A stretch of DNA of 64,000 bases from Sequoia sempervirens (GCA_007258455.2 VDFB02254869.1:186001-250000); one strand, 5' to 3'; positions 42,649 to 55,134 are shown, numbered from the stretch's first letter. The notes: generated by a model from the letters alone, not told the origin. Numbers and translations: made by a program.

Positions 42649-43176
42649 ATGAGTTTTTACTTTTTGCAAGTTCAAGAAATATATGAGTTTTTGGATATAG
42701 ATGCAAGAAAAGAGAAGAAAATTGATGGCTCGTCTTCTTTAGAGATAACATATGTTTCAGATAAGAAATTGTCTTCAGACAGAGATTCTTCTCCAGATGG
42801 AGAATCTTCTTCGAATAAAGAAGCCACAAATTTTGAAGTTATCAATTTAGTAGATCCAAACAATGTTTGGAACATTGAATTTGGTGACAATTTTTTGTCC
42901 ACTGGATCAAGAATGAGAATTTTTCTCATATCTATTGAAGAAAAAATATTCCCTTTTTCTTTCAAGCTACAATCTGACAACAATAATGACAAAGCAGAGT
43001 ATGAAGCATTGTTGTTAAGAATGGAGGTTGCATGTAAGAAAGTAATTAAAAACTTTCATACCCAAGATGATGCCAAGTTAATGATTTCTCATAAGAGGAA
43101 TTGGTATCAAACCAAAAATGAAAGGTTGAGGCATTATCACAATCATGTTTGGGATCCTGGCATAAGCATTGTATGA
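42649..43176 (+). CDS. Gyp-E archaeal-type RNase H
   Basis: 175-codon frame; first 75 residues are an acidic Ser-rich linker. WNIEFGDNFLSTGSRMRIFL, IFPFSFKLQSDNNNDKAEYE, ALLLRMEVACKKVIKNF and DDAKLMI follow the aRNH layout. The first catalytic Asp region (D-F-D-G-S) reads E-F-G-D-N; the Glu of A-E-Y-E-A and the third Asp remain. YQTKNERLRHYHNHVWD ends the domain. RT should precede it but is deleted. Confidence 0.82.
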   Translation: MSFYFLQVQEIYEFLDIDARKEKKIDGSSSLEITYVSDKKLSSDRDSSPDGESSSNKEATNFEVINLVDPNNVWNIEFGDNFLSTGSRMRIFLISIEEKIFPFSFKLQSDNNNDKAEYEALLLRMEVACKKVIKNFHTQDDAKLMISHKRNWYQTKNERLRHYHNHVWDPGISIV

Positions 43177-43388
43177 TGCAACATGGGACAAAAGGAGAAG
43201 ACCTATCACCGATTCACCAACTTTCTGGTGAAAAAAGTTTCTTTTTCACTTTGAGTCTTTGTGTGTCTTTTTGTTTTGTTGCCTGACTCTATGCCCAATG
43301 GATGGATAAAGGCACTTGGAGTCTAGAGTTATTCTCCCTTCATTCATTTCAAAAAATGATTGAAGGAAGCTCCCCAGCTTGAGCCAGT
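43177..43388 (+). other. Gyp-E 3' untranslated stretch
   Basis: Short non-coding piece between RNase H and 3' LTR. GATTGAAGGAAGCTCCCC near 43360 is the only purine-rich run; a clear polypurine tract directly at the LTR is not seen. Confidence 0.6.
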
Positions 43389-43622
43389 TGTTATCCTCAA
43401 ATTCAACACGCTCAATTTGAGGGATAACCCATATGAAACTTGTTTGCTTTGTAGCCCACGTACTCTAAGCATGCAAAACGAGGCAAATTTCAATTGGCCT
43501 TGATGCATTGTTCTAAACCTCAAATCATCTATTTAAGTGTGTTTCCTTGTCCGTCTCTCAAAAATCTTTGAAATGAATATTTTGTTAATTTTCATCATTT
43601 GGGAGTTAGAAAATTCTTCGTC

Positions 43623-44207
43623 CATGTAAGAGCGCTAATTTTTAGCACTCCTACATGAGCAGAGCTAGAAAATATCCTAAGTGTAAGAGCACTGATTTTC
43701 AGTGTTCTTACACTTTTCTTTCATCCTTAACATGTTTAAGCATTGTTTTTCAACACTCTTGCATTTTGCATTTTGAGGTTAAGTCACTTGTCCATGTCTG
43801 AGTGGCAAAAGTTATCGCTTTCTCAAATGACTTTCCCGAACTCCTTCATGTAGGAGTGGTGATTTTCACCGCTCTCACATGTATTAGTTTCTTCCATCTT
43901 TCAAGATGTAGGAGTAGTTAAAATCACTACTCCTACATAAAATGATCTTCCCCCATTATGCATAAGCGGTGAAAATGCCCGCTTTTGCACTTAACCCATC
44001 TTCTAAGAAGGGCATGTAAGAGCGGGTTTTATTAGCACTATTACATGAAGATGAACTTCCTTCAAATGTTGAAGCACTGATTCTTAGTGCTTGAGCATGA
44101 TTTTTTTCCAAGTGTTCCAAAACATGTCAAAGCGCTATTTTTCAACGCTTGTGCAACAAAGGCAGAATTTCCAAGTGTAAGAGCATTGATTTTCAACGCT
44201 CTTGCAC
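43623..44207 (+). repeat. Hairpin array in Gyp-E 3' LTR
   Basis: Matches the eleven hairpins of the 5' LTR, first at 43623-43657 and last at 44173-44207. Here the first pairs CATGTAAGAGCGCTAA with TTAGCACTCCTACATG (14 of 16). Arm substitutions differ from the 5' copy, yet most stems remain. Confidence 0.9.
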
Positions 44208-45260
44208 AAAAAATAGTTTATTGCTAAACACTAAAAAATCATTAAAAAATGCATTTCAAGCTTTGTTTCGCTTGTTTTGCTAACTTTTTTTAGCTCCATT
44301 GCTCACATCCATTTGCTAGTTTGCTCACTTCCACTCCATTCTATGCCATCATCGCATCCAAGCTTCCCAAACCCATGAAATTGCTCAAATTGAAACCTCG
44401 ATTTTTCCTATCTTTGCATCAAAATTGTTAAAGCCTACTCTTGCATACATTATGATCTCTTGTGTCCATATTCCAGAGCATTTTTTATCAAGTTCTTTCC
44501 TATCATCAAGCAAGAAGGATTTGAAGTTCAACTAGAAATCTCTTCCCATGTTTAAGTTTTTCAAAGAAATGTTCATCAATTGTTCAAGAAGAATTTGAAG
44601 ATGAAGCTTTCTCAATAGCTTCAATTTAAAAAATGATGGATTTCCAGCTTATTCTAGATTTGAAAGGAACCAAAAAGCCTTCAATCTCATTGGAGGATTT
44701 AATCTTAAGAATCCTCGTCATCTCAAAAGTACACTCCAATTCCAGATAGTGATGAAGTAAAAACCATCATGAAGTTTTCATGGAAAAAGATGTTGAAGAA
44801 GGCCAAATTTTTCCTTAGATTAGATTTCCCAGTTTTAGCATTTTTCGTGCTTGACATTTTACATGTCATTTTCAAAAATGTTATTACATGTAAAACAAAT
44901 ATGTTCTCCTACATTTATGGACAACATTTTTGAATAGGTCAACTAGTTGGTTAGGATTTTTCCTAGATTAGCTCTCCTCTCCATCTATAAATAAGAGAGG
45001 ATTATATTGTAATTGTTTCCTTTTGATCTCTAGAGAGTAGATGCTACCCAAATTTTGATGAGCAATTACAAAATTTGAGTTGAATGTGCATACTTGAAAT
45101 TTATCAATAAAAGAAGTAGATTGCTTCCAACCTTTGTTTTGGAACACATTTTCTATATGTGAGATTTTTATTATGTCACTCATTATATTTTCTTGAAATT
45201 GATATGAACGTGGCATGTTATCTTTTTAATTAGAAGGGAATTCAGATATAGTACTGATAG

Positions 45261-45622
45261 ACTTTTTGCTACCATATTGCATTTGGAGTGTGTGTGGATT
45301 CGATTGAGAACTTGGAGACTTTGTGCTCCAATTTTTTATTACATTCTTATGTGTATGAATTGTGATGGGAACTTGTAGACTTTGTGCTACAATTTTCAAT
45401 CATATTCATGTGGATTGTTGGTGTTATTAGTTGACAAAATTTGTGCTACAACCGATGGCATGTCTTGAAATATTTCTGGAGTTTAATTTGAAGACTTTGT
45501 GCTTGGGATTATTCACTTGGTTCGTGGATCTATTTGTGAAGTATATTGAAGACTTTGTGCTTCATTTACATCGCTGGTTATTGTGAAATTCATCATTGAA
45601 GACTACAGAACAACTTTGTGCC
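45261..45622 (+). repeat. Seven-copy ACTTTGTGCT motif array (3' LTR)
   Basis: Motif starts: 45261, 45318, 45379, 45438, 45494, 45552, 45613. Spacing and order match the 5' LTR. More copies here are exact, so this LTR is nearer the ancestral form in this part. Confidence 0.88.
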
Positions 45623-45986
45623 TCTGTGAGCCTTTTGGTTATGTATTTTATCACACTGGTATTCCTAGACTTTGCTTTGACAAGTTAGGAGTATTGGAAT
45701 TACTGCTTAGTTTTAATTTGAAATTGTATTACATCCATAGATTAAATCATGAAACATTGTAAAAAATATTCTCTGAAAGAAGAGGGAATCATGAATGTGA
45801 CACCCCCATACTATTATTTTAGTGTACATTATTGTAAATATATGATTACTTTTCCTTAGTTTCAATAAGCAGTAAGAAGGGTGCCTCTCCTTTTCGAGAG
45901 GAGAGATTATATCTCACATAACTATGGTTGAAATTAAGTTTTGTAATTTTTTAAAATGGATTACATAATTTTCACCCAACAGGTTG

Positions 45987-46915
45987 TTATCATCTAAGCT
46001 CATGGAAGAGGAAAATAATAAATTCAACTCATTATGCACTTCCTCATCAATCTTAGAAATCTCATCATCATCATCCAAGCTTTTTTTTCAATTGGTATTT
46101 GATATTGATTTTGTGTTTTCTTATTTTCTTCTACCTAAGGAGAAATAGCACAACATCTACACCTATGCTCTTTATAATTTCTATTTCTTCTTACATGATT
46201 TTCAAATTGTGATTGTGTAGGAGTGGGTTTATCAACCATTGGTTTCTTTTCTTCCCATAAGAGATGAACAGAAGGAATCATGGGAGGTTGTTCAACCACT
46301 TTCTCTTTAGCTTTATAAACTTGTTGGATCTTAGGAGGTACCACGAGACTTATATGGTTATCTCTTGGTATTTTATATGAAATAAGTAGAGTATTTGTCA
46401 TGGGTTGGTCTTGGTTACTTGGAAGGGCTTTTGGTTCAATCATGGGTTGAGGCATGTTGCTAAGGGATAATTCTAATATGCGCTTTGCCTTGAAATTTTG
46501 ATAAGATTTGAAAAATAAGTCCTCACAAGGCTTAATAGATTCCATAGGTTCGGGCCAAAATAAATCCAATGAGAAATTCCCATAGGAAGACACACGATTA
46601 AGCCACTATGATGCAAGTAAATATGTCATTTCCAAATGGAAATTTAAAATATTTATGTACTATCGACGAGACACAATCCATGGAGCATAGTAAGGGATAA
46701 CCAAGCTTCACATGGAATTTTTTTGATGATGATACTATGGAGAATGAGACATTCAATTGTTTTATTCTGAGTTTTGAAGGAAGAGTGATCAAACCTATCG
46801 TAGGGAAAGAAAAACCATTATGTGCTTTGATCCATGCTTTTGGTTTTTCATAAGAATCTTGATAAAGTTCATGCAAAAATAATAATTCATTAGTGATCAC
46901 ATTATCTACACACAA
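45987..46915 (-). pseudogene. Gyp-D protease-like domain and following linker
   Basis: The minus frame 46915-46598 begins CVDNVITNELLFLHELYQDS, preceded in frame by GILIDPL; the active-site position therefore reads D-P-L instead of D-S/T-G. AWIKAHNGFSFPTIGLITLP and VKLGYPLLCSMDCVSSIVHK follow, matching the Gyp-B protease. 46593-46135 is a Pro/Gln-rich linker (SSYGNFSLDLFWPEPMESIK) whose start parallels the Gyp-B stretch HGSYSLDHSWPVSMGPLPPR. The frame runs on to the Gyp-E insertion at 45986. Confidence 0.7.
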
Positions 46916-47735
46916 TGGATCAATTAATATCCCATTAGTAGGCTTGTCATTGATTCTTTATGCGATGTAAAGAGGACCATCAGGTGCACATTTGATTATG
47001 TCATTTTGTGAGAAATAAATGTTAAGAGATATTTTGGTTTGGCCCTTACGAGTTTAAACATCAATGAATCCAACCATATCTTGTAATTCTTTTTCATTAT
47101 CACTCATATTGTCATTATTTATATCTTGAAGTTTTTCAACATTCATCACATCATTCTTGGTAACCACTAGCTTTCACAAAATAGATATTATGATTTGGCA
47201 TGGGGTTGGTAAAGATTTGCAAATTTTGGTTGGGTGGGACAACATAATTATTTCCTTGATCATTAACACCACCAATATGGATGTGATTAGAATGAATGAG
47301 GTCTTACACAATATGTTTGAGACACTTACATTGCTTTGTATCGTGTCCATTTTTTTGGTGATAATGACAAAAGGAATTTGAGTTAAAGTTTGGAGGTAAG
47401 GGCTTAGTGGTTTCAATGGCTCTAACGGGAGGTAAGGTAACTAAGTTATTACTAATAAATTGCAATATGATAGAATGAAAGGTATCAAGTAACGGGGTAA
47501 ATTGTCTATTACACCCTCTGAATTGATCTAGATTTGTTGTTTTTATGGCAACTACTTGAGAATCAACATGTTGAATTTTTTTGGGGGTATTTAGTTGTAA
47601 AAATCCCTTATTTTGTTTCTGAAATGGTTGGAAATTGTTATGGGGTACAAACTTAGATTTTTCAAGATAGTTGGAAGAAGTTTTCGCTTCATGATGAATA
47701 ACCAAATTATAATAGTCATGAAGGGTTGCACACAA
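46916..47735 (-). pseudogene. Gyp-D gag zinc-knuckle part
   Basis: 47735-47304 encodes LHDYYNLVIHHEAK and a knuckle FCHYHQKNGHDTKQCKCLKH, with C-x-x-H, G-H-x-T and C all kept, then QDLI in the next segment. The rest to 46916 continues with stops (DNEKELQDMVGFIDV). RNA-binding part of gag in intact relatives. Confidence 0.82.
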
Positions 47736-47911
47736 GTGTGTGAGGGAAATTTCATAATCCCAATCTTTTCCTAGATTTTTTTTTGTAAATTTTCAATGAA
47801 CTTTCTTTGAAGATCAACATTGAGGATCTTAATATTTACTTGTGAGTAAAGTATTTGGTATCATGTTATAAAATCACTGATCTTTTCATCATCCTTTTGC
47901 TTACATGTCAT

Positions 47912-48595
47912 TCAATCAACTAAGGTCATCTTGGGAACCATGTGCACTTGGAAATGGTTAAGAAAGGAATCAACAAGCTCATTGAATGAACAAATTGATT
48001 TTTTTGGTAAAGAACAAAACCATTCCAAGGAGGTATCTTTCAAGGATCTAGGGAAAAGTTTAGCCAAGAGATTATCCTCAAAAATAAAGTCACTACATAA
48101 GGTTGTGTATGTTGAAACATAGTTACTAGGATCTCCTTTATCACCATATTTCTCAAATCTAGGAATATCTATGCCTTGTGGCATTTGTGCTCTCAATATC
48201 TCCAAGGATAATGGGTTTCTTTTGACATATTGTGAAGGTCGGCCATTTTGATTTTGGTTCAATGTGGAATTTTTTTGTTGAAGGAATGAAACATTTTGCA
48301 AGAGTTGGTTAAGGATGGAATTATTGGTTGTGTTGTGAGATGGGGGTGAATAAGGTGGAGGTGTATATGTATTTGGAGGAAAATTGAATTGTAAATTTTT
48401 GAGGGGAGATGGATTAGGAGATATGAGATTTGAATGCACAAAGCTAAAGGGATTCCCAATGGAAATACCTAAGGTTGTATTGGTATTGCTAGTGGGCTGC
48501 CTTGTTGTAGTAACAGTTGGATGAGTGTATGTAGCAATAGAGGCCATAGTTGTAGGAGGAACTGAATTTCCACCTTGACTTTGAGTGTACCCCAA
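47912..48595 (-). CDS. Gyp-D gag core
   Basis: 227-codon frame. Residues 1-120 are Thr/Pro/Asn-rich (NTYTPPPYSPPSHNTTNNSI). Then LEILRAQMPQGIDIPRFEKY, then GDPSNYVSTYTTLCSDF and SLEWFCSLPKKSICSFNELV, the Retrotrans_gag core of Tat-type elements. It stops at VPKMTLVD near the window-left end; the natural gag continues after a lesion at 47735. Confidence 0.85.
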   Translation of the reverse strand: MGYTQSQGGNSVPPTTMASIATYTHPTVTTTRQPTSNTNTTLGISIGNPFSFVHSNLISPNPSPLKNLQFNFPPNTYTPPPYSPPSHNTTNNSILNQLLQNVSFLQQKNSTLNQNQNGRPSQYVKRNPLSLEILRAQMPQGIDIPRFEKYGDKGDPSNYVSTYTTLCSDFIFEDNLLAKLFPRSLKDTSLEWFCSLPKKSICSFNELVDSFLNHFQVHMVPKMTLVD

Positions 48596-49852
48596 ATTTT
48601 AAGCACAACTAGCCATTGCAGGAACATGAACAAGTCAATGATATAAGTTAGGCTACACACAATTTCTATTCCTTGTTCATTATCAAGCATTTTCCTCATG
48701 TTATCTATGATAGGAACCACAATACCAACAATGTATTCAACACTCACAAAGTTTTTCATTTTTTATAAGGCTTCATCCATTTGTTTTAGCTTCTCTTGAG
48801 GGATATTAGCAACCATTGTGTCAACATCAGTCACATTGGTTGTGGGTAAGGTGGTCATAAGAAATGTGGTATCAAATCTATGGTCCATATTGGGTTGACT
48901 AGTATCAAAACTATGAGTGAAAGAGTTGGAAAACTCAAGATCTATTGTGGGTGTAGTAGCACAAGATGGCATGAGTCTCGAACTACATCTCACCAAAGTA
49001 TTGGTAATAAGAAACTAGGTTGTGAAGCTCATACAAGTTTCACCAAACCTAAGTGCACCAAAAATGGAGAAAGGGCACTATGCAAATGCCATGAACACCC
49101 CAAAGTATGAATCATAATGTAAATATGTAAAAATATTTTGCAATTTTCAAATTTGAAACAAGATAATTTACTGATTATGCTATGAAAAAACTTGAAAATG
49201 ATGTCTTTTTTAATGTCAATTTTGATTTCAAACAATGCACTTAATTTGACCAATTGAACTTAATGTAAGAAATTACAAGATTTTCTAATTCTTGAAAGTG
49301 AAACTCGGATCTGACAATAGAATAGAATGAAGCAAATAGAGACAAAATAATGCCCAAAAATTTGAAACAACACCTGTACAAGGATAGGTTCTCCCAAGGG
49401 AAAATGAGTCCTTGATTAGGTTTTGGAAAAATTCAAGTTTGTGTTTTCAATTTAATGTTTGAACTTTTTGTTTCAAGTTGTAGACTATGGTTTTAGTGAC
49501 AAAATATTCTAGATTTAGGTGTCCTAATGAAAATGAAATTAGTGATAAATGATGAACAAAGTGACACTTTTTGGATACAATCTTAACTAATTTCTTTGAT
49601 ATAAATGATTAAAAATACACTAATATGCAAGTACTATGCAAAATCAATGTAATATGCATGCAATTTGTTGGATTTTTCAGATTTTAAACAATGCAAAATG
49701 CAAATTTAACACCCTAAATGAGATATAAACTAATGAAATTTTGACAACCTTAAATAAAATGAAAATTAATGCAATTTCAATGAAAACTAATACAAATCCT
49801 AGATCTAGGGTTTAAATGACCTCCAAATCAGAAAGTTTATAGTTCACCAAAA
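48596..49852 (-). other. Gyp-D gag N-terminal part and leader
   Basis: 48996-48763 may be gag N-terminus (NVTDVDTMVANIPQEKLKQM). The rest up to the LTR is a non-coding leader. Next to the LTR the minus strand reads TTTTGGTGAACTATAAAC, a possible but unassigned primer site. Confidence 0.5.
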
Positions 49853-51217
49853 TGAAACACATAAAAATATGTTTATCAAAATGAGATGATTGGATATATG
49901 ATGCACCTATCTTTCTTGTTTCAAAGAGATCCCCAAAGGTAGGATTGAATTTCAAATCTTAGGTGAGTCAACCCTATTGGAGATATTTTTTGTTTTTCCT
50001 TATGACAAGACGGGGTAAATATGCCTGAAATGCACTTTTGGGAGAAAAACCAAAAATACTAAATGAACTCAATTATGCAATGTGAAACTTGAATCATCAA
50101 TTTAAAGCATAACACAATCATAAATAGTAGAATTTTGACAAATATGAGAAGGGTAAGACACCATGCACTTGTCAATAAAATTTGTTGTTGAGTGTCCTGG
50201 GATAGATTCGCCATAGGGTGAATGGGCCCTGCTACAGGGGTCCAAAATCTGATTTCACAATCCTCTACTCCTGGATCTACACTCTTGATTTGTCTGGATC
50301 TCACTATTAGAAATTTGGAAATAAATTCTACAAGTAAGATTCTATGTCTTGACAACTTTGAAAACTTTGCAAAATTTCACTTTTGATCAACCTTCAATCC
50401 TTCTTCACTTGTAAATTTGCAAACACACAAAGAGGAGAATTTTTTTTGTTCTTGGTGAATAGGGTTTTGCCTTGGTCAAAACCCATTTTGGTAATTAGAC
50501 CTTGAAATGAAGTAATAATGAAAGTAAGGAATTATGAATGAACACTAACTTGTTACAATTCACCAAACCGTTTAATGGCTGCCCTTGGAGGACCAAAGTC
50601 TAACAAATCACTCCAAAGATTTGATCTTGCATTGATTGGATGCTTGATTTGACACTTTATTTGATGCTTGAATGCTTGAAACCTACATCACAATGTCAGC
50701 TCTAAAAAAATGCATGAATGCAAATAATTTTGACATGATGACCTTGATAATCATTGTTGATGTAGAAGACTAATAAATCTGCTCTTGAATGCTCTTGACA
50801 ATAATATTTTCTCTTGTGAAATTTGAATTATGTCACTTCTTAATTGTTAGATTTAAATTGATAAAAATACCTTGTATTTATAGGAAATTTTCTATTTTTT
50901 CGACAATTAAACATAAAAGGCAAAAAATTGCAACTAGAATTTGAATCATAAAATACCACCAAAAACATATTACAAAATGGGGTCCTAAACTTAAGGAGAT
51001 AGAATGGGTCCTAGGCCTTAAACCTAGGACACACATTTTCCAAGATGTGTAATTTGATGTTTGCAATTATTTTATACAGGTTCCCCTTTCGGAAAATAAA
51101 ATTAATTAGGCTTTTAAATGTATAATTGGGTCAATTAGAGGCTTAATTAAGTCCAATTAATTAAGGGGATGCAAACATAGTGCGAAGATGTAAATGAGTA
51201 CATTTTTTGACACAACA
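49853..51217 (-). repeat. Gyp-D 5' LTR (right copy)
   Basis: 1365 bp; plus-strand ends TGAAACACAT and GACACAACA. A TATA-like CTATAAATA lies on the minus strand at 50875-50883. Confidence 0.93.
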
Positions 51218-51222
51218 CATGG

Positions 51223-53870
51223 TATCAAACTTCTATTGATAACATTTATTTAGTTCCTTTGATGAATCTTATTTGAGTGATGGTGAGGCTTATATTTCTA
51301 CTCATTATTTCTCTTGGAAATATATATTCTTTTCTTATTCACCCCCTCTTATTCCTTTGGAGCATGAAATACTTTTTGTGGTTAGTAGTTATCATGGTAT
51401 CATCATTCATCTCTTAATGGCACATTAGATTGTATCATCAAATTATTTATATATAATTTGGCATTGTCTTCAATCTTCTTGTGATCATCGTCACTATTGC
51501 TTCCATAGGTCACATGGAGGATGTTTCTCTAGCCTCTCTTTCATGGAATATTTTTATTTAGTCTTCCACTAATATTACAACTATGGTGTCTCTATTATTG
51601 ATGGGTTTTTAATGCATTTATAAATTAGATAAGATATTAAGTATCTTACCTCTCCTGAAAGGAATCAAATCCCAAATAATAGAAAATAAATATCCTAATG
51701 TACCAAGTATTGGCCTACAAGAAATATTATTCATTTTTTGTGTTTGAAATTTCTTAAGGGGCCTTATGTAATGGTTTGGCTAAATATTAAAAATAAACGG
51801 TTGGATTTGCTAATATGAATCTTATAAACTTCTCAACCTAAAGTTAATGTTTCTTAATATAGAGAATATAAAAGTAATTGTTGTTGGAAATAGTTTTAAT
51901 CATATTGAATATATGTTATGTTTTGATTCTTTATCCTAATCTAAACACTAGTATAAAAAATATACAAAGATAGGGTGAGTAGAGAAGGGTTTTAGAGAAT
52001 CTTAAAATTTGAATTTCTATTTTAATACTATGAAGCGAAAGTAGATATATTTGAAATAAAATATTCTTTAATTAACCAAATTGACTCACAAAATTGTAAA
52101 GAAAGTGAAAACTCTAATGCAATGTTTCAAATTATGAAAATAATAATAATTAAAGACATAATATTGGCACAAATCAACTAGATATTTTTATAAATTGAAT
52201 AAATAGAGGATCCATCAAGTACTATTTCCAATAGGAAATCTAACTAATTATTTGGAAACCATAAATTATACTAAAAATAAATTATTATTTTTTTACAAGT
52301 CCAACTGGTATCGTTTTGTGTTCTTTTCTATGTAACTCATGCAATGGACCAAAATGCCCAATTTGTAACTCTTGTGCTTTTTGTGATCCCATTTTACATG
52401 TAAATCCTTCCTCTTCATCTCCTAGGTGTCATCCTAAGTCCCCCATGAGTCCTCATGAGTCTATGGAAGTGGTTAGAGTGGAAAATTTACCCATCCCAAC
52501 ATGCCTCCCATCTCAAGTATACTTCTTTGTCTATCCCCATTGGGATTTCAATCTTCCCTCCACTTTTTCACCTTCTGACTATCCCTCTTTTCCACTTCTC
52601 TCCTTATCAAAACTTTAGAGTTTTGTATGCAACCATTCTCCATTTCCAACCCTAGCCTTCAAACATAAGTGTTCCTACTATTTTCATTACTCCTCTATAC
52701 CTACCACCCTACATGTTAACAATGCCATTAATGCATAGAAGACTAATGTGCCCCCTATGGGATTCCACTTGGAATGAGTTTACATCCCAATATAATTGAA
52801 ATTAAATCATGTGGATATCTATTTGGGCATGCAAAAAGGGAGCCATTGACTACCATTAATGTAGTAGATAGGTATTTGACCCCAAAAGTGCTCCTTGTCA
52901 TACTTTCTAAGGACAATTGTAGGTTACAAGAGACCCTCATCTACACCTTCTAAGTTTATTTCTACTTAGGAGAAAATCATGACTGGCTTTTTGTGAAAGG
53001 AAATAAAAATCTACAAGTATGAGAAGATATTCCAATACACCAAACCCAAGATAGAATTGTGTAATTTTTTACATTGTCTCAAGGAATTTTACAATTGGAG
53101 AGATGAATGGAGGAGGGTATCTTTGAACAAACTACACAAACCCTAACCAAGAATTTCCATGAGCATTATTGTTCAAGTTTCTAGATCTATAGATAAAACC
53201 TATGAATTTATGGAGGTCAAGGGATGAAAACCCATTTGGTTGGAGTAACGGTCTCACACAAAGGTCATATTGAGCTTTCATGGTGCCTAAAATCATAATA
53301 TGAAGTTTGAGTGACACTTACAATTATTGTACTTGTAATCACCTATGTTTTAGTTCACCGTGGCTAATTTAGCCATATTTTGTGATAACTTACAATTATG
53401 TTTAATATAAAGATTAATTTGTAATATAGGTTCTTTTCAAAACATTGTAATCTAAGTTGGTTGTCACAACATGGAAACTATGGATTCTCCATTATTGTGA
53501 CTATCATTTTTTTTTCATGTGTTGCAAGAGAAATATTTTGTAAGGTATCTTTCACCTTACTAATATAAACACAATTTATCATTTATTTTCCATTGTGAGC
53601 TTGCTATAATTCTACAAATATATTGAGAAATTTATATTTGTTTAGTTGGGTAGAATAGAGTAGGGTTCTTAATTTTAGGGTTAAATAATGAAATTAGAAG
53701 CCTAATATTGTGTTGTGAGGTATGTTGAGTAAAGGTTAATATAATCTATGGTTTTATAAGGTTGTAATGCTATTAGTAAATTGATAAAAAAAATAGGGTT
53801 TTTGGCTTTGATTTAAATATTTTCATGTTTGTTCAATTAATTTCCCAAAATCTAGAATGGGACATTATAG
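51223..53870 (+). other. Unassigned region, probably containing the Gyp-F 5' LTR at its right end
   Basis: AT-rich without supportable genes. The plus frame 52316-52618 starts Cys-rich (CNSCNGPKCPICNSCAFCDP) but has no conserved continuation. The last few hundred bases before the primer site at 53871 should be an LTR, ending near GGGACATTATA, but with no second copy I cannot place its start. Confidence 0.4.
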
Positions 53871-53881
53871 TGGTATCTGAG
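53871..53881 (+). promoter_or_regulatory. Gyp-F primer-binding site
   Basis: TGGTATCTGAG differs by one base from the initiator tRNA-Met complement. Confidence 0.65.
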
Positions 53882-54010
53882 TTGATTTTGCTACTAATTT
53901 AATTTATTTATGTACATGTTTGTCTACATGCTAAAATTTTATGCATTCTAGTAATAAAGTAAGAAGGTGGTTTATGAGAGAAATCAAAAATAAAAATTAA
54001 AAACCTTTCA

Positions 54011-55130
54011 ATGGTTCTAGAGGGTGAAGACCTTCTATCAAGAACTATCCCAAAACAAAATAATATGATAGAGAGGGAAAATAATGAAATCCCTAAGGTG
54101 AGGGTAGTAAAGAAGTTTGACTTGGTGTTGGATATGTTGCCACAAATTCTCCACAAGATGGATAATAACATGAACATACCTAGGCAGAAATACAAAGAAA
54201 GGGGGAACTTTAGGAGCTAACAATCACAATGTCACCACCAATGACACTCAAATGACTATTCTAGTTTCATCAACTAGGAATTTGTAGCGTACATTCCTTT
54301 TGAGAGAATAAGAGGAACACATAAGAGTTCTTGAGGTTGAAGCTCAAATAACAATTATAGTTGGTATTATAGCATGCTATTCAATACCAAGAACTCCTAG
54401 AGGAGATTGGGGATCAAGTACATCTTAATAAATTCATAAAATTGAAGAATTCAAGTAGGAATACCTCTAGGCCTAAACTAATATTTTAAGCCACCCCTAG
54501 AGATGTGCAGTATTTTTTAGGAAATATGACACTCCCCACCTTCAATGGATCTAGCAAATGCACAATTTGTGCATGGGTTCATAAGATAGACACATACCTA
54601 TCTCTTAAGCCCATGAATAAGGATAAGGCCATAAAGTTTTCCAAAATGTATCTAGAGGGATCTACACATGAATGGTGGTACCATGGACTAGTCACTCAAG
54701 ACCAAAAATCCATCAATTTATGTAATGAGTTCTATAGATTACTAATTGAAAGGTTTGATAAAATGGATCCTGAGGTGCACTTTAGGGAGCTAGCCTAGCT
54801 TAAGTAGTTTAGTTTAGTAGAGAATTATGTGATAGAATTATAGAAACTAGCTATAATGGTTCCTAATGTTTCAAATAAAATGTTAAAAATTATCTTCATC
54901 AAGGGTCTTATTGAATCTCTCAGAGGTTTGATTAGATCCTTTGAAGCACCTTCTCTCCAAGGAGTTATAAAGAGGGTCTTATCCCTATAAGTACTTACTC
55001 CAACGAACAAGTTCCCAAAAAAGAGTTTCCCTCCCAAGAATATTTTCTACAAAAGTACTCAACAATCCAAAGTCCACCCTTCAAAATAGGAATTGGAGGT
55101 AAGAAAAAAATTGAGAACTAAAGGACCATC
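54011..55130 (+). pseudogene. Gyp-F gag
   Basis: The open part 54505-54798 reads LPTFNGSSKCTICAWVHKID, then YLSLKPMNKDKAIKFSKMYL, EWWYHGLVTQDQ and YRLLIERFDKMDPEVHFREL, a retrotransposon gag core. It continues after stops with FIKGLIESLRGLIRSFEAPS. Upstream 54011-54220 (KKFDLVLDMLPQILHKM) may be its start. Confidence 0.8.
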
Positions 55131-55134
55131 CCAA

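Larger units (their letters stand above)
43389..45981 (+). repeat. Gyp-E 3' LTR
   Basis: 2593 bp, TGTTATCCTC to CACCCAACA, followed by GGTTG. Same layout as the 5' LTR: hairpin array, TATA box at 44986-44993, motif array. Small indels near 44850 and 44890 distinguish the copies. Confidence 0.95.
37774..45986 (+). mobile_element. Gyp-E: Ty3/gypsy element with 2.6-kb LTRs (37779-45981), TSD GGTTG
   Basis: GGTTG at 37774-37778 and 45982-45986. LTRs 37779-40355 (2577 bp) and 43389-45981 (2593 bp), both TGTTATCC...CACCCAACA. The interior is only 3.0 kb: gag, protease and an archaeal-type RNase H; RT, first RNase H and integrase are missing. The RNase H type ties it to the Tat-like side of Ty3/gypsy. 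The LTRs carry two regular internal repeat arrays. It lies inside Gyp-D in opposite orientation. Confidence 0.95.
34734..51222 (-). mobile_element. Gyp-D: RT-less Ty3/gypsy element (34739-51217), TSD CATGG
   Basis: CATGG at 34734-34738 and 51218-51222 flanks LTRs of 1390 bp (left) and 1365 bp (right). The element is on the minus strand: gag and protease run leftward from the right LTR, and the polypurine tract lies by the left LTR. Gyp-E is inserted at 37779-45981. Without Gyp-E the element is about 8.3 kb, with 5.5 kb internal sequence. The coding frame ends in a tail shared with Gyp-B, and no RT or integrase is present. Confidence 0.92.

Noticed and set aside
52316..52618. Cys-rich start suggesting a zinc-binding protein
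   Set aside because: Cys pairs occur only in the first 30 residues, the rest is low complexity and lies in a probable LTR or intergenic region.
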